64,000 bases of DNA from Collybiopsis luxurians FD-317 M1 (lineage: Eukaryota > Basidiomycota > Agaricomycetes > Agaricales > Omphalotaceae). The notes beneath the pieces were generated by a model, which did no database searches, was not told the origin of the DNA, and worked only from the letters and a program-made list of their open reading frames with translations. The position numbers and the translations under genes are program-made. Positions 24,143 through 35,029 of this stretch are shown here, piece after piece (the first letter of the stretch is position 1; the number at the start of each line of letters is the position of its first letter). Where the stretch lies: positions 194,019-258,018 of the forward strand of contig KN834794.1 of NCBI GenBank assembly GCA_000827265.1, in the 5' to 3' direction.

Positions 24143-24853
24143 CAGTGTGGCCACAGTTTGGTGCACAAACCTACTTGACTGTGTTTAAACTTGAACTAAA
24201 CCTAAGGCTGAGGCCTAGGTTCTACTCTTTCTGCCTTGAGGTGCAGTTCTAGGTTTGGGGCTGCAGTGAACCTGGAGCTGTTGAAAAAGTAAGAATATGC
24301 CACTATATCATAGCAAAAATTAAAGCAGTGCCATTAGATTTTTCCTCCCAGCAAGTTTAAGCAGAAATTTGAGTATAAGGCTGCCATGAAATTAATGCTG
24401 ATATTAAGTACTCAAGGTGCTATTGCCTCACACATGCCAGAAATGGAAAAGATTCCATTCAGAAGAATAGACTATGTAAATAATGAAATTTCAGTAGAAT
24501 CACAAAATGATTAATTCAATGGGTTTACTGAATCTTTGTTTTGCAGTCATTCCACCAGGGGGATTTATTTTCTACTTTAGGTATGCTAGTAGTAGTGCTA
24601 GATGAAATTTGTCAGGATTCAGGAACACATGCCATTGACTGCGGAACATACAAATAGCAAGTAATTGTGCACTTTGATGTGAGAACATGTAGAAAGAGTA
24701 ACTAAAAGCCATTTCAAAACTATTTACAGTAGTAATGTTATACAAATTGTGCCATTAGTGGTTGAGCCTGGTTCAGACCTGGTGAACCTCTGAACCTGAA
24801 CCTTGTGGCAAAAAAGGCAAGTTTGTGGACTGGACTAAACTGTGGCAACACTG
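24143..24853. mobile_element. hAT-like non-autonomous element
   Basis: The left end cagtgtggccacagtttgg (24143) matches the inverted right end, whose reverse complement reads cagtgttgccacagtttag (ending 24853). Similarity continues over about 28 bp to 'cacaaac'. CAGTG fits the hAT terminal pattern YARNG. Subterminal zones are rich in gaacct/aggttc words, as in hAT elements. No intact 8-bp target duplication is visible and no transposase is encoded, so this is an old or rearranged MITE-like copy of about 711 bp. Confidence 0.55.
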
Positions 24854-27460
24854 GTATTCCCCCAGCAAAGACTTGAGTTCTGTATTTTTTATGAGTTCAG
24901 AAATTCAGCTTACCGACAGTTGATTTTAACTTGTGGGTTGTGGGCCATTGTGCTTTGCGCATGGCATGTACGAGTCCGGACAACCAAGGGGAAGGAGATG
25001 TGGAAGCAAGAAAGTGATTGAGAGAGATGATGGTGAGCAAAAAGGCAAAGATGATGGAAGGGTAAGTGCTTAAAAAAGCGCACATAGAAAATTGAACAGA
25101 ATATCAAGTAGTTCAGAATAACATGACATTGAAGTAGAGAGGAGATACATGAATAACTGTAGTAAATTACTAAGAAGGATACTAGATATCCACATTGACA
25201 TCGGAGGATTTCAGGCAATTCAAATGAATGTTAATGTTACTGCAGTCTGAGCGAAAGAGAAAGTCATAGGATACACGAAGGATAACATGCAAGAATGCCT
25301 TGTCTTCATTTGGTCAGACAGAAATTTTGGAATCCACCTGTTGGAAGACAAAAGATAAAATGATCAGAAAGGAGGAAGAGCAAATTAGGGAGGAAACAAA
25401 CCAAAGAAACAGGAAGCCGATGAGCTGTGAGAACAGTAAATAGAGAATACAGACATTGCGCAATAAAGGGGGAGGCAAAATGAGCTGAGGACTCAGGCCC
25501 AAGATGCGTAAGGATTTGATCTGTGACATGAAGAGCTTGAGCATCTGTGATATGAGCACAGAAGCAAAAGTTGTGCAAGCAAGAAAACAATGTAGACAGA
25601 CTGGATAAAGATGATCAGGGAAAGACAATCAAAATGAAAAAAGAGGACATATGCCAAATGAGTAAGGTCAAAATCAAAATGAGAAAGAATCAATCCCAAG
25701 AAAGAAGTCTCATCCATGGACATGACAAAGACCAATGAATCAGGATTTCCAGGAAGGCAAGGAGAATAGAGACAGGTATAAGACAAGTGAGGAGTGTGAG
25801 AGCCGTATGCAATCCTCCAGCTATCCAGCTCATGGATTTCAGGCACAGGGACAGCACTGGGAGCGAGACTGAAATGAACAAGAAAGCAATGGTGGTCGCC
25901 GACTCAGCGAGTGGACAACAAAGAAACATCAGAAAAGCAGGAAACAACTCAATGAAGATCAGGATAAGGAATTGATGCAAAACCTCTGTTCTGCCACTTC
26001 TGGATCACAGCGGCAATGCAAGGTAGGTGAGAACTGTGAGGGTCCAAGGTAATGTTTACTTGATCCCAGAAAGTAAGGCGAGGGTACAAGCTGTAAGCCA
26101 CATTGCTGGCAAAAAGTTTAGGATGCAGCCTATGAAATACATGAATGACTATGAGAGTCAAATGACAAAGAAACAAACTAGAATGAAAAGAGAGATTGCA
26201 GCAACTGGGGAGCCTACAGTAGCAATAAGTTGAACAACTCTGGAGCCATCGGATGCAGAAAAGGTCCAAACATGCAGAATTTCACAAGATTTATAAAACA
26301 ATTCAGTCAAAGTGTCACAATCAGAGGACAGAAAGCAGGCATAATCCAAAGGGAAGGTGGGATGCTGGGCAGAGGTGGGGCAAGAGAGCAGGCCCCAAGC
26401 CATCAACCAAATTGCAATATCCAGACAGAAAGACAGTGAGGAAATTGTATCCAAATCGGAGTCATAGGACTCTTGAGTAAAAAACTTCAATGCAACAGAG
26501 CCAGCCATGAGCACACCAGTATAATTCTAGCAGGATAAAGGTTAGACAGTAAAAAGAAAAAAGAGATGATATTTGAGCTCACACCAACAACTTGAGGAAA
26601 GATGGAACATCCACCCCCAGAAAAAAAGGGCAAAGAACATGACAAGGATGATAAGCACAAAGGCAAAAGGCCTGAACATATGAATGGCAGACTCTGGAGA
26701 CAATACCAAAGAATGGAGTTCACAAAAGTCCAGGTGACAGAAAATGGGATCTGATGTAAATAAGGGAGGAGCAAAAAAAGAAAAAAAAAAAATGGAGAGA
26801 GAGAGAAATGATGAACAGGACTCTCTCCAATTTTGAAATAGGGATTAGAGCCTCAGCCATGAATGATTGAGGATAGGAAAGGAGGCAAGGAGGGTAAGAT
26901 GAAGTATTCAAGAAGGAGGAAGAGCTTAAAGAGAGGAAGAGAAGTGGATAATGCAGAAGATATAATACCATAACAGCAAAGGAAGGACAAAGAGGTAGAT
27001 GTAAAGAGCCATAATAATGGAAGAAGGCAAGCACATACATGTCAAGAATGCACTGGGTAGTGATACAACTCAATTTTATTTGGGTTTAAAAATCTAATAT
27101 CTAATAATTTCTACCCTTATACTTAAAGAGAACTTAGGAACTTGGTACATTGTGCTTCAGTGCACTAAAACCCAAACTCAGTGTCAACTTGAAATGATTG
27201 TGCAGTCTCGGAATCAACAGTGATTAGGACACATGATGATTTCTATTATGAAAAGTAAAAGCAGTGGATTCTCGTGAATAAAGCATTAGTATCTGATGAA
27301 CTAATGATGTTGCCGACAAAATGATGAACTTGTTGCCACATCAATATCTCATAAATGATGATGATGCATGAAAAATCAGTGTTTGATGAACTAATGATGA
27401 AGTTCCCGAGATTGTTCCATGAGTTTCCCATGGTTTCTCGCTAACTTTGATCAACTGTCC
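24854..27460. other. Purine-biased non-genic block with overlapping chance frames
   Basis: The plus strand is strongly A/G-rich. The minus strand therefore shows many overlapping open frames in all three phases (24897-27431) with Leu/Ser/Cys/Phe-rich translations, no motif and no consistent splice pattern. Direct repeats of 'gatgaactaatgatg' occur near 27290-27400. I regard it as repeat-derived, not genic. Confidence 0.5.
24935..24985. repeat. Short dispersed repeat shared with 49668-49722
   Basis: The core gtgggccattg followed by gcgcatggca and gagt occurs here and at 49681-49710 with substitutions. It suggests a second dispersed repeat family of unknown extent, lying between and beside the receptor genes. 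Confidence 0.4.
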
Positions 27461-28060
27461 NNNNNNNNNNNNNNNNNNNNNNNNNNNNNNNNNNNNNNNN
27501 NNNNNNNNNNNNNNNNNNNNNNNNNNNNNNNNNNNNNNNNNNNNNNNNNNNNNNNNNNNNNNNNNNNNNNNNNNNNNNNNNNNNNNNNNNNNNNNNNNNN
27601 NNNNNNNNNNNNNNNNNNNNNNNNNNNNNNNNNNNNNNNNNNNNNNNNNNNNNNNNNNNNNNNNNNNNNNNNNNNNNNNNNNNNNNNNNNNNNNNNNNNN
27701 NNNNNNNNNNNNNNNNNNNNNNNNNNNNNNNNNNNNNNNNNNNNNNNNNNNNNNNNNNNNNNNNNNNNNNNNNNNNNNNNNNNNNNNNNNNNNNNNNNNN
27801 NNNNNNNNNNNNNNNNNNNNNNNNNNNNNNNNNNNNNNNNNNNNNNNNNNNNNNNNNNNNNNNNNNNNNNNNNNNNNNNNNNNNNNNNNNNNNNNNNNNN
27901 NNNNNNNNNNNNNNNNNNNNNNNNNNNNNNNNNNNNNNNNNNNNNNNNNNNNNNNNNNNNNNNNNNNNNNNNNNNNNNNNNNNNNNNNNNNNNNNNNNNN
28001 NNNNNNNNNNNNNNNNNNNNNNNNNNNNNNNNNNNNNNNNNNNNNNNNNNNNNNNNNNNN
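27461..28060. other. Assembly gap (600 N)
   Basis: Exactly 600 undetermined bases. The right flank is a GAAA microsatellite, which probably caused the break in assembly. Confidence 0.99.
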
Positions 28061-28116
28061 GAAAGAAAGAAAGAAAGAAAGAAAGAGAAAGAAAGAGAAA
28101 GAAAGAGAAAGAAAGA
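28061..28116 (+). repeat. GAAA/GAAAGA microsatellite
   Basis: Tandem gaaa units with interspersed gagaaa immediately right of the gap. Its left end, and so its true length, is unknown. Confidence 0.95.
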
Positions 28117-29468
28117 ACTAGTACAGAAAGAGAAAACTTGTAACAGTTAAAAACTTAAAGTCATTGTTTCAAGTTTAGTTCAGAAGTACCAGTCCAGATA
28201 AAGAAAGTTAGTTAAGAAAGAGCAAAGTCATAGCAGGCCCAAGTTTTACAGAACTCAAGAAGCAAAATCTGTTAAACCTATTATTATTTGTATTCTGTGC
28301 AATTGTATATTGAATTCTACTTTGAAAAGACCCCCTTGAACTCAAGTGTTTGACTTAAAAGTGTGTTGGTGTTGGTGTGTGTGTGTTTGTTGCACATTCA
28401 CTTTTGCACATAGCCCAGAGTCAGCATATCAGTAGCAACCAAATGAAATTGGCAGCAAGAGTCAGGAGGGGGAGGCAAGAGATGTAGATGCAGCTTGGAA
28501 GCAAAAGCGCGCACACAAACAGCAAGTGGAGACAGAGAAAATAGAAAAAAAAAAAAAGAAATGGAAATCAAAGGAGAAAAACCAGGGATATGGATGCTAG
28601 AGAAGCCTGCAAGCCAGTATAGTGACCTACAAAGAGTGGGAGCACAGAATATTTGAGGAAGGAAAGACAGCAGGCTAAGTACTGACTAACTATACAGCAA
28701 GCAACAGAGGACAAACAGAATGGGGAAAGTACATTTGTGAAAGGCAGACTCTGACACAGGGCAGGGAAGGTCAAGCGATGATGGTGGTCAAGAAGGTCAC
28801 ACACATAACATCAGTCACTAAAAGCGACACATCCAAATATGGAGATAAAACCAAGATATAGAGAGGACTGTGGGAAAAAGGACAAACTGCGCATAAGGAT
28901 GATTCCTTCATTTCATTCTGGACTTGTAATAACTGGGATCAGACCAAGTACATCACCAAATTGTCCAAAAGTTTGTACCTACATTATATCATATTGTATA
29001 AGTTTGGGACATTTTGGTGATGTGTGTCTGTTGCTCTCGGTAATCTAACAGCTTGCTGTCTTACTTCCCTGTCATCCTCATGCCTCAACTAATGCATGTC
29101 TTCTTTCAAGAATGTCATTTTCAATGGAGAACACTAAACTCTTGGACATTAGTCTTAATTGAATATAGTAAACAAAAATACATTATTGATATACATTAAG
29201 GGAGGTCACAGTAGGAAAAGATAAAGACACATATAAATGGGCAGGAGGGGGCAATAACTAAGGGGCATGTCAGCCAAGAGTCCCTTTAATGGTTAAAAAT
29301 AAAAGTTAACATCAGTAGAAGTAGAAGCTAATAATATTCTGTCTATGGAGAAATTGATGAGAAGTTGCATCCTACCCTACAGATAGCATTAGAGCAGTGA
29401 TGAGTCATAAATACAGTCACATGGGAAATAGAAATAATGGGGCAATAATGCTAGGAGTTTGTGTACAG
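28117..29468. other. Non-genic purine-rich continuation and 3' flank of the ankyrin NLR
   Basis: Continues the A/G-rich composition to about 28830, then becomes ordinary AT-rich spacer. Only a hairpin (28950-29022) and a short gt-rich run near 28360-28390 stand out. No gene supported. Confidence 0.45.
28950..29022. repeat. Inverted repeat (hairpin), arms about 28 bp
   Basis: Left arm acatcaccaaattgtcc followed by aaaagtttgtac. The reverse complement of the right arm is acatcaccaaaatgtcc followed by caaacttatac. A short loop separates them. It may be a tiny palindromic element or an element end pair. Confidence 0.5.
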
Positions 29469-32400
29469 TCAGAAATTGATCAATTGCTTATTGCCAGTGG
29501 ACACTTCTGCTCCTTTATGAAGCAAAATATTTACCATAACTTCATTACCATTAGCAACAGCAGCTTGAAGGGCATTACCATAATGACCACCCTGAGTATT
29601 GACATCGGCTCCCCTTTCTAGTAAAAGTTCCACCATGGTTTCATTTCCCCGAGCAGCGGCAGCCTGGAGAGCATCACCATAGTTGCCACCTCGAGTATTG
29701 GCATCAGCACCTTTTTGTAACAGCAAAAGTGCTATGGCTTCATGGCCTATAGTGGCAGCAATCTGGAGGGCACTCCCATATTTGCTGTCCTGAGCATTGA
29801 TATTAGCTCCATTTTCAATCAAAAGATATACCATGGCTTCATTGCTGTTAGCTACAGCAGCCTGAAGGACATTGCCATAAAGGCCACCCTGAGCATTAAT
29901 GTCAGCTCCATTTTCTAGTAAAAGCCTTACTATAGTCTCATTCCCTCTGGCAACTCCAGCCTGAAGGACATTGCCATAATGGTCACCCTTACCATTGGCA
30001 TCAGCGCCCTTCTCAAGTAAAAGACTTACTATGGCCTCATTTCCACTTGCAGCAGCCATTAGAAGGGCACTCCCATAGCTTCCACCCTTGACATTAGCAT
30101 CCGCTCCTTTCTGTAGTAACTGCTTTACTATGATGTCATTATCTTGAGCTACAGCGGCAAGAAGGGCATTGCCATAAGTGTAACCCTGAGTATCAGCATT
30201 GACTTCTTTTTCAAGTAAAAGATTTACAATGTTTTCATTTCCCCTAGTTACAGCAGCTAGAAGGGCATTGTTATAAAGGCCACTTGAAGCATTGACATCA
30301 GCTCCTTTGTCTAGTAAGAGTTTAACTATGGCGTCATTTCCCCTGATTACAGCAGCTACAAGAGCATTGCTGCCAATACCATCCTGTGCATTGGGATTTG
30401 CTCCATTTTCAAGGAGAAGATTCACTATAGTTACATTTTCTTCAGCTATAGCAGCCAGGAGAGCATTACTACCAATGTCATCCTGCACATTAACATCAAC
30501 TCCATATAGCAATAAGAGTTTCACTATGGTCTCATTTCCTTTGGTTATGGCAGCCCAGAGGGCATTGCTATAGAAACCCCCTGAAGTATTGGGATCAGCT
30601 CCATTTTGCAGCAAAAGATTGGCTATGACTTCATTTCCTTGAGCAGCAGCAGTTTGAAGGACATTCCCATGAAGGCCACCTTGAGCATTAGCATTGGCTC
30701 CATTTTCCAGTAGAATGATGACTATTAACTCATTCCCATGGGCTGTAGCAGCCAGCAGGGCATTACCATAATGGCCACCTTGAGTATTAACATCAGCTCC
30801 TTTTTCAAGTAAAAGCCTTATAATGGTCTCATGTCCTCTGGCAACAGCAGCCTGGAGGGCATTGCCATAATAGCCTCCTTGAGTATTGACATCAGCTCCA
30901 TTCTCAAGTAAAAGCTTTATTATAGTCTCATTGTTCTTGACAACAGCAGCCTGAAGGGCATTACCATAGTCACTGCCCTTAGAGTTAGCATCCGCTCCTC
31001 TCTCTAGTAACATGTTCACTATGGCTTCATTTTCTTTGGATACAGCGGTCAGAAGGGCATTGTTGCAAATGCAATCCTGTGCACTAGCACCAGCTCTCTT
31101 TTCAAGTGAAATGGTTTCATTCTTCTTGCCTTTCCTAGTCAGATGAGCTTTACCACAGATACAATGCCGTGCATTTGCATCAGCCCCATTCTCAAGTAAA
31201 AATTTAACCAGCGTCTCATTTCCCTTACCTATGGCAGCCAAAAGAGCATTTCCATAAGGTCCCCCTTTAATATTGGGGTCAGCTCCATTTTCCAGTAAAA
31301 GGTTTACTATAGCCTCATTTCCATCTGCTACAGCAACTAGAAGGGCATTACCATAATTGCTACCCTCAGCATTTGCATGAGTCTCTTTTTCAAGTAGCGG
31401 AATCCTTGTGGCATCAATTTTGTTGTTGACAATGGATACATGAAGGGTGTTGCTAGCTTTAGCATTTACATCAGCTCCCTGCTGAAGTAAAAGAATAGCT
31501 ATGGCCTCCTTTCCTTTGGCTACAGAAGCCACAAGGGAATTGCCATAATGGCCACCTTTGGCATTGACATCAGCTCCATTTGCTAGTAGAAGCCTTATTA
31601 TAGTCTCATGTCCTTTTACTGTGGCTGCCTGAAGGGCATTACCATAGAAACCACCCTGAGCATTCACATTGGCACCACAATTGAGTAACTTGCAAGCAAT
31701 AGCTGTGTACCCTTGTCTAGATGCAGCATACAGTGCTCCATTCAAATCATCTATGTGACAGGAAGTGAGTAATTGATGGCTTGCTGTCAGTAAGCCTTCC
31801 CATAGCAAGTAGAAAAGTGGACCTGCATATTTCCATCCATCCCACGTGTTCCAACCAGATGTTGTATGTAGATGCACCCAGTTCTGGAAGAATGGCCTTC
31901 CAGTTGTAGCGAATTCTACTATCCTTTGATGTAGGAGACTCTGAACATTCTTATCTTCAACAAACTTTGCATGCCTTGGCCAATATATCACAGCATAGTA
32001 TTTTAAGGAATGCACACTGATGAATTGTGTAGTTTGCATCAAATATATAATGCACGCGTGGGCGATCATTTCATGGGCCAACAGCTCATCAATGGTAAAT
32101 GATTCAATAATGTGAGAGGATTGGTATCGAGTGATCAGAAACTCCTTCACAGATGCATGTGCGAGTTGAACATTTGAATGCATATCAGTTGTTACCAGAG
32201 TAGAATCAATGATTAAATGAATTTTAATATTCATCTCATTGGTCTGTTCTACGCAGTTATGCTCCAAATTTATTGTCAGAATTTCTGCAACTGTTTGAAC
32301 ATTAAGAGGCTCAAATGAATACAGGAGCCACAGGAGAAGGTAACGAGCTTCTTCTTTTGTTTTCTTCCTCATAGTTCGTTCTATTGCTTGACGGTAAGTC

Positions 32401-33589
32401 TGCTCCAAGTCTTCTGGCAGATCTTTCAGAGCTTTTCGCACTGATCCAGGTGTGCCACAATCCTCAAGAACTCTTAGTTGACAATCTATCCAGCGAAATC
32501 TATGACTATTTCAGTTTTAAAATTCGCATTGTACCAGAATTTCCAAGCTTACTGTCCCTGTGCTTTTTCCTTCAGAGTATTGATGACTTCCATTTTCAGT
32601 TCTCCCTCAAAACTGTATTTTTCCATTTCATCATTCAAATATATCCCAATATCTTCATCAATCTCTACAATTCCACTATTCAGTGAAACTGTCAGGCATT
32701 CCCCTACAATACTGTTATCTGGGCTGTAGCGGCTAGTAGAAAGGATCCAAAACTGCTCGGGCAAATCTTTCAGCCAATGCAGAACTTTCACTGTTTCACA
32801 ACATTCATCCATAGCATCCAGTACAATATAGCCCCAACCAATGGTCTGAAAAATTTCTCTCAATGCCAACCCTAAGTCCTTGACAGGAGGGGAAGATATA
32901 GTGAGGCCCTGCCTACTGCATTTGTCAAATAATTTTTTCAAAGCAGGATGAATGCCTGTGCTATGGGCACCAACTTGAAGCAAAAGGGATAATAAGTAGC
33001 CCCGAAATGTGGATTTCTGGCCTGTATTATCACATGAATCAAAATAATGATACCAGACATTCTGTGGGGCTTCTTGTTCAAGGTCTCTAATGATGACAGT
33101 GCTAGCACAAAATAATTTTCAATAACTTCGGATTTTGAACTTATGGAACTCACGATAAAATGGTCTTGCCTGATCCAGCTTTACATAGTCATCAGTAACA
33201 AAAAACTACAACATGTACATTTATCATCCTTACCTCTACCCTGAATCCAAAGTAGATTTGGGCTTTGTTTCCATTTAACATATTCAGAATGGTTGAGGAT
33301 CCATTGACCTGTACCCTCAGTTCTCTTGTCATCGGCAACTTGAAAGTTTGTGGTGCAATTAGGAGCATTTAGCCATTTATTAATTTCCTCTTTTTCATCC
33401 TTTGCTGTTGAACCCTAAAAATCATTTGTATATGTTAATAAGGATGTGCAACTTACAAATCACAATAAAAGTTCCACCGTGTATAGCGAAATGGGATGCA
33501 CTTTGAAACATGCTATGAAAGCGTTGTAAGATTTGCAGTCTTTCAGAAAGACAAAAGAGTGTCCCTAACCCTCCATTCGTGCCGGACAT
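29469..33589 (-). CDS. NACHT-ankyrin NLR-type receptor (STAND NTPase)
   Basis: Five exons join in phase: 33464-33589, 33234-33414, 33154-33178 (25-nt microexon), 32553-33101 and 29469-32499, giving 1,303 residues. The N-terminal 42 residues contain SASHFAIHGGTFI, a short segment common at agaric NLR starts. Next come KDEKEEINKWLNAPNCTT, WIQGRAGSGKTIL (Walker A, encoded across the microexon), WYHYFDSCD, GYIVLDAMDECC (Walker B), FWILSTSRYSP (sensor) and AQGQFRWIDCQL, the usual NACHT order. A winged-helix/helical region follows (LPEDLEQTYRQAI, LAHASVKEFL), then about 23 ankyrin repeats of 33 residues to the C-terminus. It is a putative intracellular sensor with an ankyrin recognition domain. No disabling change seen. 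Confidence 0.88.
29480..31755 (-). repeat. Ankyrin coding repeat array, about 23 units of 99 bp
   Basis: Units follow YGNALQAAVARGNETIVRLLLENGADVNAQGG with few substitutions. Two units (near 31100 and 31400) are shortened or degenerate (CGKAHLTRKGKKNETIS; ASNTLHVSIVNNKIDATRIP). The nucleotide similarity is high enough to expect unequal exchange between units. Confidence 0.85.
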
Positions 33590-34237
33590 TGTTATTTCTG
33601 TCTCTCTGTACAGCTATGATTATATCGGTTTAGCCTAAACCTTCGTGAGTAAACTTACCGCATGTGTTGATCACAGATGCATCCTGGAGAGTGGTAAATG
33701 CTCGTCCTTATATACAGTCACTCTATCAACTTATACCCCATGACCACCCTTTATATAGATAGATTGATTGATTCCCGCTAATCGGCTTCTGAATTTACGT
33801 ATCTACGTTCTTTCATTACTAAAGGCTCGAATGTCTTAACGAATGAAGACCACTGCCTCGACAAGATTGCCCGGCGGTTCCCACATTCGCTGTGAGTAGT
33901 GTAGACTGCCCGTGCTTTGAGGATAATAACAGAACATGTATATACATGAGAGCGAGGGCCGTCGCGAGGAGCAGCGGCAATGTATAAATCCGGATAGCAC
34001 TTATCATGTTGAAACAGCAGTTGCAAATTTGAGCCTATGCAGTTCGAACATAGAGTGATACAGAGGGTGCACCGAACCTATAAACACATTAGCCAAATAC
34101 TGGCCAATGTCTTTTAAGATTTATACTGTATCGTGCTCAAATACTCGACCTGCGCAATCGACGATACTCAATTTAGAGTACCGTCCAAAAACTATAGTCG
34201 CCCCTTTTGATGTGTATTGAAATTGTTCTCCCGGTAC
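33590..34237. other. Promoter side of the ankyrin NLR
   Basis: Spacer between the NLR start and the hAT element. Minus-strand frames at 33778-34026 carry no motif. No gene supported. Confidence 0.4.
34230..34237. repeat. Target-site duplication, left copy (8 bp)
   Basis: cccggtac directly before the element's first base; the identical octamer follows its last base at 34786-34793. Eight base pairs is the hAT target size. Confidence 0.85.
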
Positions 34238-34785
34238 TAGTGCGCCCAAGGCTCGGCTTAGCTCAGCTCGGCTTCATTTGGCTTGAGCTTTGGTTCCGCT
34301 CGGCTAAGCTAAAAATAGAACCGGCTTGGCGCGCCGTCGTTAGAGCCATTCAAGAATCTGAATTTGGCAATATCGCTGAAGCAAACAGTTTTCTGAGTGT
34401 TCTCAAAGTATAGATGATATCTGAATGTCACAAATTCAATTCTAGCCTTAGCAATGCTATTACTTCAGTTTGCGGCAGGTTTGTGAGAATAGAAAATTGT
34501 TTATTTGGCACAGCCACAACCTGTGAACTTGACCTGGAGTAAGTTTGGCAAGTCAGGATTATATTTTGGAGCCTATCCTGATTCAATTCATACTATAAAG
34601 CATGTAAATACATTCCAAATCGTTGGAATAAGAGTCCAGGACATGCTGATTTGAACATTATGCATCATGCTAATAAGGGTATTGAGCCGCTCACTTAGTC
34701 GCTTCAAGCGGAGCCGAGCTATAAATAGCCGGCTCAGCTCAGCTCGGCCCTAGATCCGGCTTATGAGCGGCCCTTGGGCGCACTA
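34238..34785. mobile_element. Non-autonomous hAT transposon (MITE-like), 548 bp
   Basis: Ends in perfect 14-bp inverted repeats tagtgcgcccaagg / ccttgggcgcacta (34238-34251 and 34772-34785). These fit the hAT terminal consensus YARNG and are flanked by the 8-bp direct repeat cccggtac. Both subterminal zones are packed with gctcggct/agccgagc words, as in hAT transposase-binding regions. The AT-rich middle has no coding capacity. Intact ends and an exact target duplication indicate a fairly recent insertion that would need a transposase from elsewhere. Confidence 0.88.
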
Positions 34786-34793
34786 CCCGGTAC
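34786..34793. repeat. Target-site duplication, right copy (8 bp)
   Basis: cccggtac, identical to 34230-34237. Confidence 0.85.
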
Positions 34794-35029
34794 AGCCGCT
34801 GATCAATGAAGAACTATATTCTGAGTACTCATGAACCCGGGACGAGTTTGTAAAAAAATATAAGGAAAAATAAAATATGTACGCTGCGATCACGGATAGA
34901 CACTGCAAGTAGGACATACCAAGTCCGCACAGAACATATGAGATCGGGCGAGACTTACTCAATAATTCCAGCTTGAACATCTAACTTATGCGGAGTGAAT
35001 GTTTACAGCAGGCGGATTACTTATACAAG

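Noticed and set aside
25493..27073. Overlapping minus-strand frames with hydrophobic Leu/Ser/Phe-rich translations that could suggest membrane proteins
   Set aside because: They occur in several phases at once because the plus strand is purine-rich. No family motif, no consistent splice sites and no start context.
27419..28150. Open frame spanning the N gap
   Set aside because: Its length consists of undetermined bases plus a GAAA microsatellite; it carries no coding evidence.
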